Below, one piece after another: positions 10,306 to 19,776 of a stretch of 64,000 nucleotides of DNA (positions within the stretch are counted from its first letter, which is position 1; each line of letters begins with the position of its first letter). Under the pieces are notes generated by a model. The model searched no databases. It saw nothing but the letters and a program-made list of their open reading frames with translations, and was not told where the DNA came from. This DNA comes from Paramesorhizobium endophyticum (GTDB lineage: Bacteria; Pseudomonadota; Alphaproteobacteria; Rhizobiales; Rhizobiaceae), in the NCBI RefSeq assembly GCF_014640615.1, contig NZ_BMHH01000005.1, positions 1-64,000 of the forward strand, written 5' to 3'. Made by a program: the position numbers and the translations under genes.

Positions 10306-13038
10306 TTGAACGACCTGCCGCAATTCACCGATGGCGCCGAGACCGGCGCGGACAGCTACGACGCGGGCGTGCGCCTGACGCCGATGATGGAGCAATATAT
10401 CGAGATCAAGGCGGCGAACGAGGGTTCGCTCCTGTTCTACCGCATGGGCGATTTCTACGAGCTGTTCTTCAACGACGCCGTGGAAGCCTCGCGGGCGCTG
10501 GGCATTACGCTCACCCGGCGCGGCAAGCATCTGGGCGAGGATATCCCGATGTGCGGCGTGCCGGTCCATGCCGCCGACGATTATTTGCAGAAGCTGATCG
10601 CCAAGGGCTATCGCGTCGCCGTCTGCGAGCAGGTGGAGGATCCTGCGGAGGCGAAGAAGCGCGGCTCGAAATCGGTGGTGCGGCGCGATGTCATCCGCCT
10701 CGTCACCCCCGGCACGATCACCGAGGAAAAGCTGCTCGACCCGTCCGAGGCGAATTATTTGATGACGCTGGGGCGCGTCCGGGGCTCGGACGAAGGCAGT
10801 ATGGCGCTCGCCTGGATCGATATTTCGACCGGCACCTTCCGCGTTTCGGAAACCTCCCCGGATCGGCTGCTCGCCGACATCATGCGCGTCGATCCGCGTG
10901 AACTGATCGTCGCGGAACCGGCGTTCCACGATCCGGAACTTCGTTCCGTTTTCGATATCATCGGCCGGGCGGTGACGCCGCAGCCGGCGAGCCTTTTCGA
11001 CAGCGCCACGGCAGAGGCGCGCATCAAACGCTATTTCGCCGTGGCGGCGCTCGACGGCTTCGGGCAGTTCTCGCGCGGCGAGCTTTCGGCCATATCCGGC
11101 GCCATCGCCTATATTGAGAAGACGCAGATATCCGAACGCCCGCCTTTGATGCGGCCGGAGCGCGAGCGGGAGGGCTCCTCGCTCTTCATCGATCCAGCGA
11201 CACGCGCCAACCTGGAACTGACACGCACCCTTTCCGGCAACCGCGACGGCAGCCTGCTGAAAGCCATCGACCGCACGGTGACGGGCGGCGGAGCGCGGCT
11301 TCTCGCCGAGCGGCTGACCGCGCCGCTGACCGATGCCGGCGCCATCGCCCAGCGGCAGGATTCGGTTGCCTTCTTCCTTCATGAGCAACAACTGGCAGAC
11401 GGCCTGCGAGTGGAACTGAAGGGCGTGCCCGACATGCCGCGCGCGCTGTCGCGCCTTGCCGTGGGACGCGGCGGCCCGCGCGATCTCGACGCCTTGCGGC
11501 GCGGACTGGAAGCGGCGCGAGGCATTGGACAACTCTTCGCGGGCCGCACGCTGCCGGAGGAAGTGGCCGAAGCCTGTGAAGCCATCGCCCGCCTGCCATG
11601 GGATTATGCTGAACATCTCGACCGTTCGCTTGGCGACGAACTGCCGTTGCTGAAGCGTGATGGCGGGTTCGTGCGGGCCGGATACACTGCCGAACTCGAC
11701 GAAATGCGGGATTTGCGCGACCAGTCGCGTCGGATCATCGCCGGGCTGCAGGCCCGCTATATGGACGAGACCGGCATCAAGTCGCTGAAGATCAAGCACA
11801 ATAATGTGCTGGGCTATTTCATCGAGGTGCCCGCCAGCCATCAGGAAACCATGACGGGCAGCGCGGAGGCAAAGGGTCGGTTCATCCATCGCCAGACCAT
11901 GGCAAGCGCGATGCGCTTCACCACCACGGAACTGGCGGAACTGGAAACGAAAATCGCCAATGCCGCCGACCGCGCGCTCGTCATCGAGCTTGCCGTTTTC
12001 GACGAGTTGACCAGCGAAACGGTCACCCATGCCGAGGCGATCCGCGCGGGCGCTGCGGCGCTGGCGGTGCTCGACGTCTCCTCCGCGCTGGCATGTCTTG
12101 CCGAGGAGCAGGGCTATTGCCGTCCCATGGTCGATAACAGCCTCGCCTTCAACATCGTCGCCGGGCGGCATCCGGTGGTGGAGCAGGCGCTGCGCCGCCA
12201 GGCGGCCAACCCGTTCGTCGCCAATGATTGCGACCTCTCCCCGCAAAGTGGCGCAAAACACGGCGCGATCTGGCTTCTGACCGGCCCCAACATGGGGGGT
12301 AAATCGACGTTTCTCCGCCAGAACGCGCTCATCGCTATTCTCGCGCAGATGGGTTCTTTCGTCCCGGCAGGATCAGCGCATATCGGCGTGGTGGACCGGC
12401 TTTTCAGCCGCGTCGGCGCATCGGACGACCTGGCGCGCGGCCGCTCGACCTTCATGGTGGAAATGGTCGAAACCGCCGCGATCCTTAATCAAGCGGGCGA
12501 GCGGTCTCTCGTCATCCTCGATGAAATCGGACGCGGCACCGCCACCTTCGACGGGCTTTCCATCGCCTGGGCGTCGGTTGAATATCTGCATGAAAAGAAC
12601 CGCTGCCGCGCGCTGTTCGCCACCCATTTTCACGAGATGACGGCGCTTTCGGAAAAGCTTGCGCGACTGGCCAACGTCACCATGCGCGTCAAGGAATGGG
12701 ATGGCGACGTGGTGTTTCTGCATGAGGTGGCGAAGGGCGCCGCCGACCGCTCCTATGGCGTGCAGGTGGCCCGCCTCGCCGGACTGCCGGAAGCGGTGGT
12801 CGAGAGAGCGCGCGACGTGTTGCACCAGCTCGAAGCGGGCGAGACCTCAGGCAAGGCGGAGAAGCTGATCGACGACCTGCCGCTGTTCTCGGTCGAGGTG
12901 AAGCGCGAGCCGCCGAAACCGCAGAAAAGCAATGACGCGTTGAGCGAGGCCGTACTGGCGCTCAATCCGGATGAGATGACGCCGCGCGAGGCGATGGATG
13001 CGCTGTATAGGCTGAAGGGGTTGGCGGCGAAGAACTAG
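10306..13038 (+). CDS. mutS: DNA mismatch repair protein MutS
   Basis: A protein of up to 910 residues that recognises mispaired bases and recruits MutL. Visible features: the mismatch-contacting region [11 protein letters not shown] (about residues 44-54), the long clamp/lever region, the ABC-type ATPase with Walker [10 protein letters not shown] (660-668), and Walker [11 protein letters not shown]. The first possible start is TTG at 10306; the first ATG in frame is at 10384 ([12 protein letters not shown]), which would still retain the whole conserved protein. No ATG or GTG lies upstream in frame, so a TTG start or a slightly shortened protein are the two options. Confidence 0.96.
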   Translation: MNDLPQFTDGAETGADSYDAGVRLTPMMEQYIEIKAANEGSLLFYRMGDFYELFFNDAVEASRALGITLTRRGKHLGEDIPMCGVPVHAADDYLQKLIAKGYRVAVCEQVEDPAEAKKRGSKSVVRRDVIRLVTPGTITEEKLLDPSEANYLMTLGRVRGSDEGSMALAWIDISTGTFRVSETSPDRLLADIMRVDPRELIVAEPAFHDPELRSVFDIIGRAVTPQPASLFDSATAEARIKRYFAVAALDGFGQFSRGELSAISGAIAYIEKTQISERPPLMRPEREREGSSLFIDPATRANLELTRTLSGNRDGSLLKAIDRTVTGGGARLLAERLTAPLTDAGAIAQRQDSVAFFLHEQQLADGLRVELKGVPDMPRALSRLAVGRGGPRDLDALRRGLEAARGIGQLFAGRTLPEEVAEACEAIARLPWDYAEHLDRSLGDELPLLKRDGGFVRAGYTAELDEMRDLRDQSRRIIAGLQARYMDETGIKSLKIKHNNVLGYFIEVPASHQETMTGSAEAKGRFIHRQTMASAMRFTTTELAELETKIANAADRALVIELAVFDELTSETVTHAEAIRAGAAALAVLDVSSALACLAEEQGYCRPMVDNSLAFNIVAGRHPVVEQALRRQAANPFVANDCDLSPQSGAKHGAIWLLTGPNMGGKSTFLRQNALIAILAQMGSFVPAGSAHIGVVDRLFSRVGASDDLARGRSTFMVEMVETAAILNQAGERSLVILDEIGRGTATFDGLSIAWASVEYLHEKNRCRALFATHFHEMTALSEKLARLANVTMRVKEWDGDVVFLHEVAKGAADRSYGVQVARLAGLPEAVVERARDVLHQLEAGETSGKAEKLIDDLPLFSVEVKREPPKPQKSNDALSEAVLALNPDEMTPREAMDALYRLKGLAAKN

Positions 13039-13039
13039 C

Positions 13040-13185
13040 CCGGTCCCTTCCCCTTGCGGGGAGGGTGGCCCGAAGGGTCGGGTGGGGGTGGTGACGTTTA
13101 CGCCAAGATATCCAGCATAGCACAAACGTCACCACCCCCATCCGCCCGCTAACGCGGGCACCTTCCCCGCAAGGGGGAAGGAGGG
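13040..13185. repeat. Large inverted repeat between mutS and olsB
   Basis: A nearly symmetrical GC-rich structure fills the gap between two converging genes. Outer arms CCCTTCCCCTTGCGGGG and its inverse, and inner arms GGGGGTGGTGACGTTT (from 13084) and AAACGTCACCACCCCC (to 13140), enclose a 25-base loop. It is well placed to act as a bidirectional transcription terminator. It belongs with the GC-rich units at 7838-7895 and 61559-61670. Confidence 0.75.
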
Positions 13186-13195
13186 GCGTTGCGTT

Positions 13196-14104
13196 TCACA
13201 TAAACCGGTCTGCTTCCGCCCCATAGTACGTGATATACCGGCTCGAGATGTGCGACACCGGCAGGATGATGAACACATCCGTGCTGCCGAAGGCATGGTC
13301 CACCACGGCGCCGTCGCCGATCATCGCGCCGAGGCGCAGATAACCCTTGATGAGCGGCGGCATGGAGAACAGCGCCACCTTGGGATTGATCGCCTCCAGC
13401 GGCATCAGATCCATCGGATGGTAATGCTGCGGCAGCGCAGGCACGTCCCACTCGGCAGTGGCGCGGCAATTGTGGTGGAGGAACGACAGGGCCAGTGCGT
13501 GGGCGGCAGGAATTGTGCCTGAGAACGAGGCGCAGCCGAACATAACGTCGATGCGGTGGCGGCGGCAATAGGCCCAGATGCCCTGCCAGAGCAGTTCCAC
13601 CGTCCGCTTGGAGCGGTATTCCGGCTTGACGCAGGAGCGCCCGAGTTCGAGGAAGTTGAGGTCTGGCTTGGCCAGCGTCAGCCGGTCAACATCATATTCC
13701 CCGGCGGAATAGAAGCCATCGGCCGCACGCGCCTTCTCGCCGCGCATCAACCGATAGGTGCCGACAATCTGCCGGTGCTCCGGCTCCGCAATGGCGGTGT
13801 CGTAGACGAGGAGATGATCGCAGGTGGCATCGAACCGGTCTGCGTCGCGCTCTTCGAGCGCCGCCGCGCTTTCGTGCGCCGCGCTTTCGTGCTTCGTGTC
13901 ATGGCCGTCGAAGAAAACCTTGAATCGCAATTCCTGCGCTGCGGCGATTTCTGCTGCCGACTGCGCAAGCCTGACCTCCAGCGAGCCCATGCGTCCCAGA
14001 ACGCTGGCGTCATCTGGTGGGGTGAAAAGAGCCGTGTGTGCCTCGATGCTCGACATGCCTGCATCTTTAACCATTTGCCGGGAAATTCCAAGCAATGCGC
14101 TCAT
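13196..14104 (-). CDS. olsB: OlsB-type ornithine N-acyltransferase (GNAT family)
   Basis: A 302-residue GNAT-fold protein with the arrangement of the OlsB family, which attaches a 3-hydroxy fatty acid from acyl-ACP to ornithine in the first step of ornithine-lipid synthesis. Landmarks: LRFKVFFDG near residue 60, the central DHLLVYD and IVGTYRLMRG strands, and LELGRSCVKPEYRSKRTVELLW, which is the acyl-donor site. A GTG at 14134 would add ten residues, but the ATG at 14104 follows a GGGAGAAG site at proper spacing. Its closeness to lspA and mutS resembles the rhizobial arrangement. The OlsA partner is not in the window. Confidence 0.85.
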   Translation of the reverse strand: MSALLGISRQMVKDAGMSSIEAHTALFTPPDDASVLGRMGSLEVRLAQSAAEIAAAQELRFKVFFDGHDTKHESAAHESAAALEERDADRFDATCDHLLVYDTAIAEPEHRQIVGTYRLMRGEKARAADGFYSAGEYDVDRLTLAKPDLNFLELGRSCVKPEYRSKRTVELLWQGIWAYCRRHRIDVMFGCASFSGTIPAAHALALSFLHHNCRATAEWDVPALPQHYHPMDLMPLEAINPKVALFSMPPLIKGYLRLGAMIGDGAVVDHAFGSTDVFIILPVSHISSRYITYYGAEADRFM

Positions 14105-14317
14105 GACGGTCTTCTCCCAGTGAACATATTTCACCTTTTTCCAAAGATAAGGTGAAGCAAAAGCAGAAAAATAGAACCAGCCAGCTGTATTCGCCGGGCT
14201 TCCGGTAAAAATACAGCGAGCCGATTCAACGCTGAATCACTGATAGCGGAAGACTGCTACATCACGATGACAACAAGGTGTCGTGAATATGGCTTCGCAC
14301 CCGTCCGCTTCGCAGAT

Positions 14318-14444
14318 TCAATAGGTTAGGCGAAAGCTCCGGCTTGTCTTCAGCATGTCGCGCGCCGCTTGCATCACAATATCGCGAGCAAACTCATCCG
14401 GGCCCACCGGCTTGCCGATGAAGCCAACGGACCCGGGCTTGCCT
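14318..14444 (-). pseudogene. Possible decayed fragment, response-regulator-like
   Basis: The 361-base gap between olsB and lspA has no intact gene. On the minus strand two adjacent frames can be read as one protein-like string: GSVGFIGKPVGP (from about 14435) and then PDEFARDIVMQAARDMLK ending at a TGA at 14318. The junction lies on a GGGGCCC run near 14400-14406, so a one-base shift there would explain the break. The F-x-G-K-P pattern is reminiscent of the end of CheY-like receiver domains, but the fragment is only about 40 codons and could be chance. Confidence 0.25.
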
Positions 14445-14465
14445 CAAATTGCGGAAATTGGATAA

Positions 14466-14942
14466 CTATCGCGCGTTGCTTTTCCAGCCGATGAGTTCAT
14501 CGAGGATGATGAGCCCGGCGCCGATGGTGATGAACGTATCGGCGAGGTTGAAGACCGCGAAGGACCATGTGGGGGTGTGGAACAGCACATAGTCGATGAC
14601 ATAGCCGTGCAGGCTGCGATCGATAAGGTTCCCCAGCGCCCCGCCGACGATGAGCGCGAAGCCGAAGCGGGAGAGGCGCTTTTCCGGGCCGCTCGTCCAC
14701 CACAGATAAAGCACGAAGGCGACGACCAGCGCCGTCATGGCGATGAGGCCGGTGTCGCCCATCGAGGACAGCATGGAAAAGGCGATGCCGTCATTATGGG
14801 TGCGGAACAGGGCGAGGAAGGGCAGAAGATCGATCTGCTGGTGATAATCCATGCCCGCTTCGACCCAATATTTGATCAGCTGGTCGAGAAGGACGGCGAG
14901 AGCCACCACGAAGACATTCAGAACCATGGATTTCCGGCTCAT
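14466..14942 (-). CDS. lspA: Lipoprotein signal peptidase (signal peptidase II)
   Basis: A 158-residue inner-membrane aspartic protease with four hydrophobic segments that removes signal peptides from diacylated prolipoproteins. Both catalytic-aspartate motifs are present: GALGNLIDR and [12 protein letters not shown]. Length is typical of the family. Its ATG overlaps the stop codon of the TrmH-family gene by four bases (ATGA), a sign of translational coupling in the operon running from the RlmI-like gene to lspA. Confidence 0.96.
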   Translation of the reverse strand: MSRKSMVLNVFVVALAVLLDQLIKYWVEAGMDYHQQIDLLPFLALFRTHNDGIAFSMLSSMGDTGLIAMTALVVAFVLYLWWTSGPEKRLSRFGFALIVGGALGNLIDRSLHGYVIDYVLFHTPTWSFAVFNLADTFITIGAGLIILDELIGWKSNAR

Positions 14943-15799
14943 TTCCCATCCACCCTTTCGTCGAGCACAAGCGCCTCGCGCCGGATCTCGAACAGCATCA
15001 CGCCGGTTGCGATGGCGAGGTTGAGCGAATCCGCGCGCCCGGCCTGCGGAATGCGGGCAAGACGGTCGCAGGCAGAAGCAAGGCTTTCGGGCAAGCCCTG
15101 CTGCTCATTGCCCATCATCAGGATGACCGGCTTGCCGGCATAGGGGATGCGGCGGTAATCGACCGCGCCCTTCAGATGCGTGCCGACGACAAGACCGCGA
15201 AAACCCTTGCGCCAGGCGAGGAACTCCGCCTCGCTCGCGCGGTAAAGCGGCATGGCGAAGACGGAGCCCATCGTCGCCCGCACCGTCTCGATGGAGAAGG
15301 GATCGGTGGTGTCGCCGATGAGGATGACGCCCTTCGCCCCCGCCGCGTCGGCGGTGCGGATGATGGTGCCGAGATTGCCGGGGTCGCGCACCCGGTCGAG
15401 CGCGATATAGACGTCGTCGCCCTGCGGCTTGAGGCTCCCGAGCGGCTGGTATTTCTGCTCGAAACAGCCGACGACCATTTGCGGATTGTCGCGCCTTGTG
15501 ATGGCCGAGATGATTTTTTCGCTCACTTCCAGCACCAGCCCGCCCTTGGCGACCGTGCGCGCGGCGACCTGTTCGACCAAGCTGTTGCCCTTGCCGGACT
15601 TGGCGAAGACCAGCGTGCGGATGCGCCAGCCGAGGTCGAGCGCGTCGATGACGAGCTTCAAGCCTTCCGCGAGGAAAACGCCCTGCTGGTCGCGGAATTT
15701 CTTCACTGAAAGCGCGCGCAGATCCTTGATGATCGGGTTGGTCAGGCTGGTGACTTCCTTCACCTTGCCTGTCTTTGGGAAATTATCTTGACCCGTCAT
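14939..15799 (-). CDS. TrmH-family RNA 2'-O-ribose methyltransferase
   Basis: A 286-residue SPOUT methyltransferase. The N-terminal part (about 1-100, [12 protein letters not shown] then [13 protein letters not shown]) is the RNA substrate-binding domain; the C-terminal part holds the three SpoU motifs: [20 protein letters not shown], then GNEQQGLP, then [13 protein letters not shown], which form the knotted SAM site. It should methylate a ribose in rRNA or tRNA; the exact nucleotide cannot be told from sequence. It begins directly after the stop of the RlmI-like gene and overlaps lspA by four bases. Confidence 0.9.
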   Translation of the reverse strand: MTGQDNFPKTGKVKEVTSLTNPIIKDLRALSVKKFRDQQGVFLAEGLKLVIDALDLGWRIRTLVFAKSGKGNSLVEQVAARTVAKGGLVLEVSEKIISAITRRDNPQMVVGCFEQKYQPLGSLKPQGDDVYIALDRVRDPGNLGTIIRTADAAGAKGVILIGDTTDPFSIETVRATMGSVFAMPLYRASEAEFLAWRKGFRGLVVGTHLKGAVDYRRIPYAGKPVILMMGNEQQGLPESLASACDRLARIPQAGRADSLNLAIATGVMLFEIRREALVLDERVDGK

Positions 15800-16792
15800 T
15801 CACGCCACCCAGCGGCTGAAAAGCGATGTGGAAAGCGCGCGCCCGGCGGAGCGTTCGCGCAGGATGAGTTCGCCCGATTCCACCGTTCCGCCAAGCCCGG
15901 TGAAGGCTTCGCGCATCAGCTCGTGGATGGCGAAGAAGGAGGCGCGGATCGAATAGGCGGTCAGCACCACAGCCAGCGGATTCGGCGTCAGGATCGAGCG
16001 GCAGAGATCGACCATGCCGGGCAGATCGTCGAACAATTGCCAGACCTCGCCATTCGGCCCGCGGCCATAGGCGGGCGGGTCGAGCAGGATGATGTCGTAG
16101 CGGCTGTCGCGGCGCTCCTCGCGGGCGGCGAACTTGACCGCGTCATCGCAGATCCAGCGAATCGGCTTGTCCGACAGGCCCGCCATTTCCTGATTCTCGC
16201 GCGCCCAGAGGATGGCCTTCTTCGAGGCGTCGACATGGGTGACCTCCGCGCCTGCCCGCGCGGCGACGAGCGAGGCAAGGCCGGTATAGCCGAAAAGGTT
16301 CAGCACCCGCACGGGGCGCCCGGCTTCGCGGATGAGCCTGTCCATATAGGACCAGTGCGAGGCTTGCTCGGGGAAGACGCCGACATGGCGGAAGGAGGTG
16401 AAGCGGCCCAGAAACGGAATGCCTTCATAGGCCATGGGCCAGGTTTCGCCGAGCGGGGTTCGGGGAAAGTGCCAGCGGCCCATGCCCTCTTCGTCGGTAT
16501 TGCCAGTGAAAACCGCATCGGCCTTCGCCCATTCCGCCTCGCTCCACGCCGGAAGCCAGATCGCTTGCCCCTCGGGGCGTACGATGCGGTAGGGTCCGTA
16601 TTGCTCGAGCTTCTGTCCATTGCCGCTATCGAGCAGCGCGTAATCCGCCGATGGCTCGGTCTCGAGGACGAGCGGCAGCTTCTCGTCCGGACGCGTGCCT
16701 TCGCGGCGCCTGAGAACACGCGGGCGCGCGGGCTCCGCTGCCGGACGCGCTGGTCTTTCTTCAACGGCGCGTTGCGGGCGGGCGGTTTTCAT
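15800..16792 (-). CDS. Class I SAM-dependent methyltransferase, RlmI-like
   Basis: A 330-residue Rossmann-fold methyltransferase. The SAM-binding motif I reads VLNLFGYTGLASLVAARAGA, followed by VTHVDASKKAILWARENQ, and the catalytic loop is LLDPPAYGRG, typical of the RlmI/RlmK group that methylates 23S rRNA cytosine C5 or similar bases. The PUA domain of true RlmI is not evident; instead there is a basic, Arg/Pro-rich N-terminus (residues 1-40). A TTG at 16843 would extend it, but the ATG at 16792 has a strong GGAAGGTGAGG site. It heads the coupled genes trmH-like and lspA. Confidence 0.85.
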   Translation of the reverse strand: MKTARPQRAVEERPARPAAEPARPRVLRRREGTRPDEKLPLVLETEPSADYALLDSGNGQKLEQYGPYRIVRPEGQAIWLPAWSEAEWAKADAVFTGNTDEEGMGRWHFPRTPLGETWPMAYEGIPFLGRFTSFRHVGVFPEQASHWSYMDRLIREAGRPVRVLNLFGYTGLASLVAARAGAEVTHVDASKKAILWARENQEMAGLSDKPIRWICDDAVKFAAREERRDSRYDIILLDPPAYGRGPNGEVWQLFDDLPGMVDLCRSILTPNPLAVVLTAYSIRASFFAIHELMREAFTGLGGTVESGELILRERSAGRALSTSLFSRWVA

Positions 16793-16914
16793 AACCTCAC
16801 CTTCCGGCCGCTGCCGCTTGTCTTTTCGTTTCGGTGTTTTCAACCGGGATGCTTTCTATGTGGTCTATATCTGTATGGGCGGTGCGCTTTTATCGGAAAC
16901 GCCGGCGGGACAAT

Positions 16915-17073
16915 ACCCCCTCTGCCCTGCCGGGCATCTCCCCACAAGGGGGGAGATTACGCCTTCAACAATGCTGGCATCAATCGTCAACGTTGGAGAA
17001 TGAACCGCGAGGTTCGTATCAGCTGATCTCCCCCCTTGTGGGGGAGATGGGCGGCAGCCCAGAGGGGGGTGTA
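16915..17073. repeat. Palindromic intergenic element, copy B
   Basis: Arms at 16915-16963 and 17026-17073 repeat those of copy A (4209-4369) and have the same orientation. The core starts GATTACGCC and contains CATCAATCGTCAACGTTGG, matching the cores of copies A and C. The right arm and part of the core are read through as the last codons of the LapA-like gene at 17019-17369, so the element has trimmed or extended that protein. Confidence 0.85.
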
Positions 17074-17369
17074 GCGCCGAGGTTCGTCTCCACCTCCCGC
17101 CGCAACCGATCCGCCTCCGCCTTGCTCTCCCGGGCGCGCTTGCGGTGCTTGCCCTGGCGAACCCACGTCGCGGCGCTTCCCAGAATGAGGCCGGCAATCA
17201 GCGCGCCGAACAGCCAGACGAAGAGCGGCGCCGACCAGGAGAGGGCCGGATTGCCGGGATTGAACGGATCGAGCGTCAGGGTCACCATCTCACGATTGGC
17301 GACCGACAGCGCGACGAGCACGATGGCCAGTGGCACGAGGATGATGATGGTGACGAAACGGTTTGTCAT
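17019..17369 (-). CDS. LapA-domain (DUF1049) membrane protein with repeat-derived tail
   Basis: A 116-residue inner-membrane protein. Two hydrophobic segments (about residues 5-23 and 47-68) flank a short loop with the family's NREMVTLTLDPF pattern, followed by a basic coiled segment (HRKRARESKAEADRLRREVE). The final residues, about PPSGLPPISPTRGEIS, are encoded by palindromic element copy B and are unlikely to be ancestral. The ATG at 17369 is chosen; an open frame upstream lacks family similarity. LapA-like proteins take part in LPS-assembly quality control in enterobacteria, but the role in alphaproteobacteria is not established. It lies just downstream of ihfB. Confidence 0.85.
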   Translation of the reverse strand: MTNRFVTIIILVPLAIVLVALSVANREMVTLTLDPFNPGNPALSWSAPLFVWLFGALIAGLILGSAATWVRQGKHRKRARESKAEADRLRREVETNLGATPPSGLPPISPTRGEIS

Positions 17370-17425
17370 GTTGTTCCACCGCACCCGCGCATTCCAAGCA
17401 TTCCGCCCGGCTGCGGGGAATGCCT

Positions 17426-17716
17426 TTACTTTTCGGTCGATGCGTTGAGGCGGTCGCGCAGTTCCTTGCCCGTCTTGAAGAACGGCACCCACTTTTCCTC
17501 CACCTCCACCGCCTCGCCGGTGCGGGGGTTGCGGCCGCTGCGGGCGGGACGGTTTTTCACGGAGAAGGCGCCGAAGCCGCGCAGCTCCACGCGGTTGCCT
17601 TCGGCAAGCGCATTGCTGATTTCGTCGAACACAGCGCCAACGATATTTTCGACGTCGCGTTGAAAGAGATGCGGATTACGGCTGGCGATGATCTGCACAA
17701 GCTCGGACTTGATCAT
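17426..17716 (-). CDS. ihfB: Integration host factor subunit beta
   Basis: A 96-residue HU/IHF-family DNA-bending protein. It begins [17 protein letters not shown], carries the beta-arm core [13 protein letters not shown] and the GRNPRTGE tip whose proline intercalates into DNA. It pairs with IHF-alpha (not in the window) to bend DNA at promoters and recombination sites. It lies downstream of sppA with a 68-base gap and upstream of the LapA-like gene. Confidence 0.95.
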   Translation of the reverse strand: MIKSELVQIIASRNPHLFQRDVENIVGAVFDEISNALAEGNRVELRGFGAFSVKNRPARSGRNPRTGEAVEVEEKWVPFFKTGKELRDRLNASTEK

Positions 17717-17784
17717 GGCGGTCGATCTCTCTTTTCACCCCGGTTTCAATATTAGTATGCGCAGAAACCTTGATATTCAACAGC

Positions 17785-18756
17785 TTATTGACCGTCTGCC
17801 GGAGCCGCCTCCACCTGCCAGCTTGACAGGAGACCGGGCTGAAGCAGGCGCTTTCCGCCCAGTTCCTGCAAAAGGCTGCCGCTTTCCTCCGGAATCCCAA
17901 GGACACGCGCAAGCAGCCGGGCGGCGGAATGCGCGGAGAAGAAGCCTTCCGATTCCTTCTTTTTCCACTCGATGACCTTGAGCTTCTCGTTCACGCCCTT
18001 GGTTTTCAGCCATTCGACCGCTTCGTCCTCGCCGCCCAGCTGATCGACGAGCTTCTTCTGAAGCGCCTGGCGACCGGTATAGACCGCCCCGTCAGCGAGG
18101 GCGACGACCTGCGCATGGTCGAGCGGGCGGCGGCTTTGGACCAGATCGATGAACCATTGGTAGGAATCCATGATGACATTACGGATCATGGCCTTCGCTT
18201 CCTCGCTGGCGGGGGTGAAGGGGTTCGGCTCCGCCTTGAGCGGGGTCGACTTGATCGCCTCCATCTTGATGCCGAGCTTGTTCAGAAGCTGCGTCACGTC
18301 GGGATATTGGAACAGCACGCCGATGGAGCCGACGATGGAGGTCTTCCGCGCCACGATATGGTCGGCGGCGCTGGCGATCATATAGCCGGCGGAAGCGGCA
18401 AGCGTGCCGACCTGGGCGACGACGGGCTTTTTCTCCGCGATCTTGCGCAAGGCATCGAAAATCGATTCGCCGCCGGCGGTCGTGCCTCCCGGCGAGTCCA
18501 CCGTGACGATCACACCCTTGACCGCGTCGCTTTCGGCGATCTCCTTGAGCCGCTCGAGCAGCTCGCTGTCCTCCTGGATCGGCCCTTCGATCTTCACTTG
18601 GGCGATATGCGGCTCCTTGCGCCCGTCGAACTCGCCGGTAAACCAGGTGAGCGCGCCGGCGCCCAGCGCCGCCACAAGCAGCGACACGATCCGCCAGAAG
18701 GTGAGCTTGCGGCGCAGCCGGCGCCGGTCGATGATTTCCTCAGCGGATTGTGCCAT
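17785..18756 (-). CDS. sppA: Signal peptide peptidase SppA (S49 family)
   Basis: A 323-residue single-domain (short form) SppA. One N-terminal membrane anchor (about residues 17-40) is followed by the periplasmic S49 domain. The core includes IVTVDSPGGTTAGGESIF, VAQVGTLAASAGYMIASAAD with the catalytic serine, and IVARKTSIVGSIGV, typical of the Ser-Lys dyad enzymes that degrade released signal peptides in the membrane. It is divergent from lptC across 218 bases and probably leads an sppA-ihfB-lapA transcription unit. Confidence 0.93.
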   Translation of the reverse strand: MAQSAEEIIDRRRLRRKLTFWRIVSLLVAALGAGALTWFTGEFDGRKEPHIAQVKIEGPIQEDSELLERLKEIAESDAVKGVIVTVDSPGGTTAGGESIFDALRKIAEKKPVVAQVGTLAASAGYMIASAADHIVARKTSIVGSIGVLFQYPDVTQLLNKLGIKMEAIKSTPLKAEPNPFTPASEEAKAMIRNVIMDSYQWFIDLVQSRRPLDHAQVVALADGAVYTGRQALQKKLVDQLGGEDEAVEWLKTKGVNEKLKVIEWKKKESEGFFSAHSAARLLARVLGIPEESGSLLQELGGKRLLQPGLLSSWQVEAAPADGQ

Positions 18757-18974
18757 GCTATATCCTAATCATTGTTGCGCAGAGCCGCGGCTGCTATAAA
18801 CGGTTTCCGGAAACAAACGGTTGCAGGAAATCGTGAAGAATTGCCTGCCATTTGGTGCCGGGGACAAGAATCGGTTAGCGTATATTTGTTATTGTATCCC
18901 AAAATAACCATATTGACTGAGCAAGGGACGCTGCTGCGGCCCGGATCGATCAACAAGACGAACTTAGAAAACAT

Positions 18975-19709
18975 ATGAGCGCGCAAAAGAACAGCTATAA
19001 CTGGGGGGCAAACACGGCCCCGAGCCGCGGGACGGGTGTCCGGATGGATTTCGGCGCTTCCGAGAAGAACGCCGCGGTTTTCCATGCGGCGCAACGCCAT
19101 TCCGGCAGGGTCCGGGTGCTGAAAACCGTGCTTCCCATCGCCGCCGTCGCCATTGCGGGCGTCTTCTCCTGGTTCACCTTCCTTGCAGCGCCCTCCGGCC
19201 CGATCAAGGTCGAGGCCGGGGCGACGAACATGCAGGACGGCAAGCTTGTCATGACCAACCCGACGCTCGACGGGTTCACCAAGGACAACCGTCCTTACAC
19301 GATGACGGCGTCCAAGGCGACGCAGGACGTTTCCAAGACCGGCGTGATCAACCTTGAGAATATCGACGCGGAGCTTCCCCTCGGCGCGGACCAGCGCGCC
19401 AACATCGAGGCGACCTCCGGCGTCTACGACAATGCAAACGGGCGTTTGCAACTCGATAAGGATTTTACGGTTACAACGACCGGCGGATTGACGGCGAAGC
19501 TGAAATCAGCGGACGTCAATATTTCAAGCGGGCAGATCACCACCGACCAGCCCGTTGATATTCAGAACGGCAATGCGCATATCTCGGCTGACAAGATGCA
19601 GATTCGCGATAATGGCAAGGTGATGGTGTTCGAAGACAAGGTAAGGCTTGTCATAGACCCGGCGAAAGAGCAAAAGAGCGCTGTTTCGGCTTCGGGGAAT
19701 GACGGCTGA
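18975..19709 (+). CDS. lptC: LPS export system protein LptC
   Basis: A 244-residue bitopic inner-membrane protein: a cytoplasmic N-terminal stretch of about 45 residues, one hydrophobic anchor (VLPIAAVAIAGVFSWFTFL, about 54-72), then a periplasmic beta-jellyroll that receives LPS from LptBFG. The GKLVMTNPTLDGFTKDNRPY segment is characteristic. It opens the lptC-lptA-lptB run. The rest of the transporter (lptF, lptG) is not in this window. Confidence 0.92.
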   Translation: MSAQKNSYNWGANTAPSRGTGVRMDFGASEKNAAVFHAAQRHSGRVRVLKTVLPIAAVAIAGVFSWFTFLAAPSGPIKVEAGATNMQDGKLVMTNPTLDGFTKDNRPYTMTASKATQDVSKTGVINLENIDAELPLGADQRANIEATSGVYDNANGRLQLDKDFTVTTTGGLTAKLKSADVNISSGQITTDQPVDIQNGNAHISADKMQIRDNGKVMVFEDKVRLVIDPAKEQKSAVSASGNDG

Positions 19710-19776
19710 GGGCATCGCCGCCTTGACGCGGCTTTAAAGAGCGAACATCGGCGCTGCCGGTTACTTTTTAGGGGAT

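Noticed and set aside
10006-12261. 751-residue frame opposite mutS
   Set aside because: Long shadow frame in GC-rich DNA; it lies antisense to mutS and has no domain.
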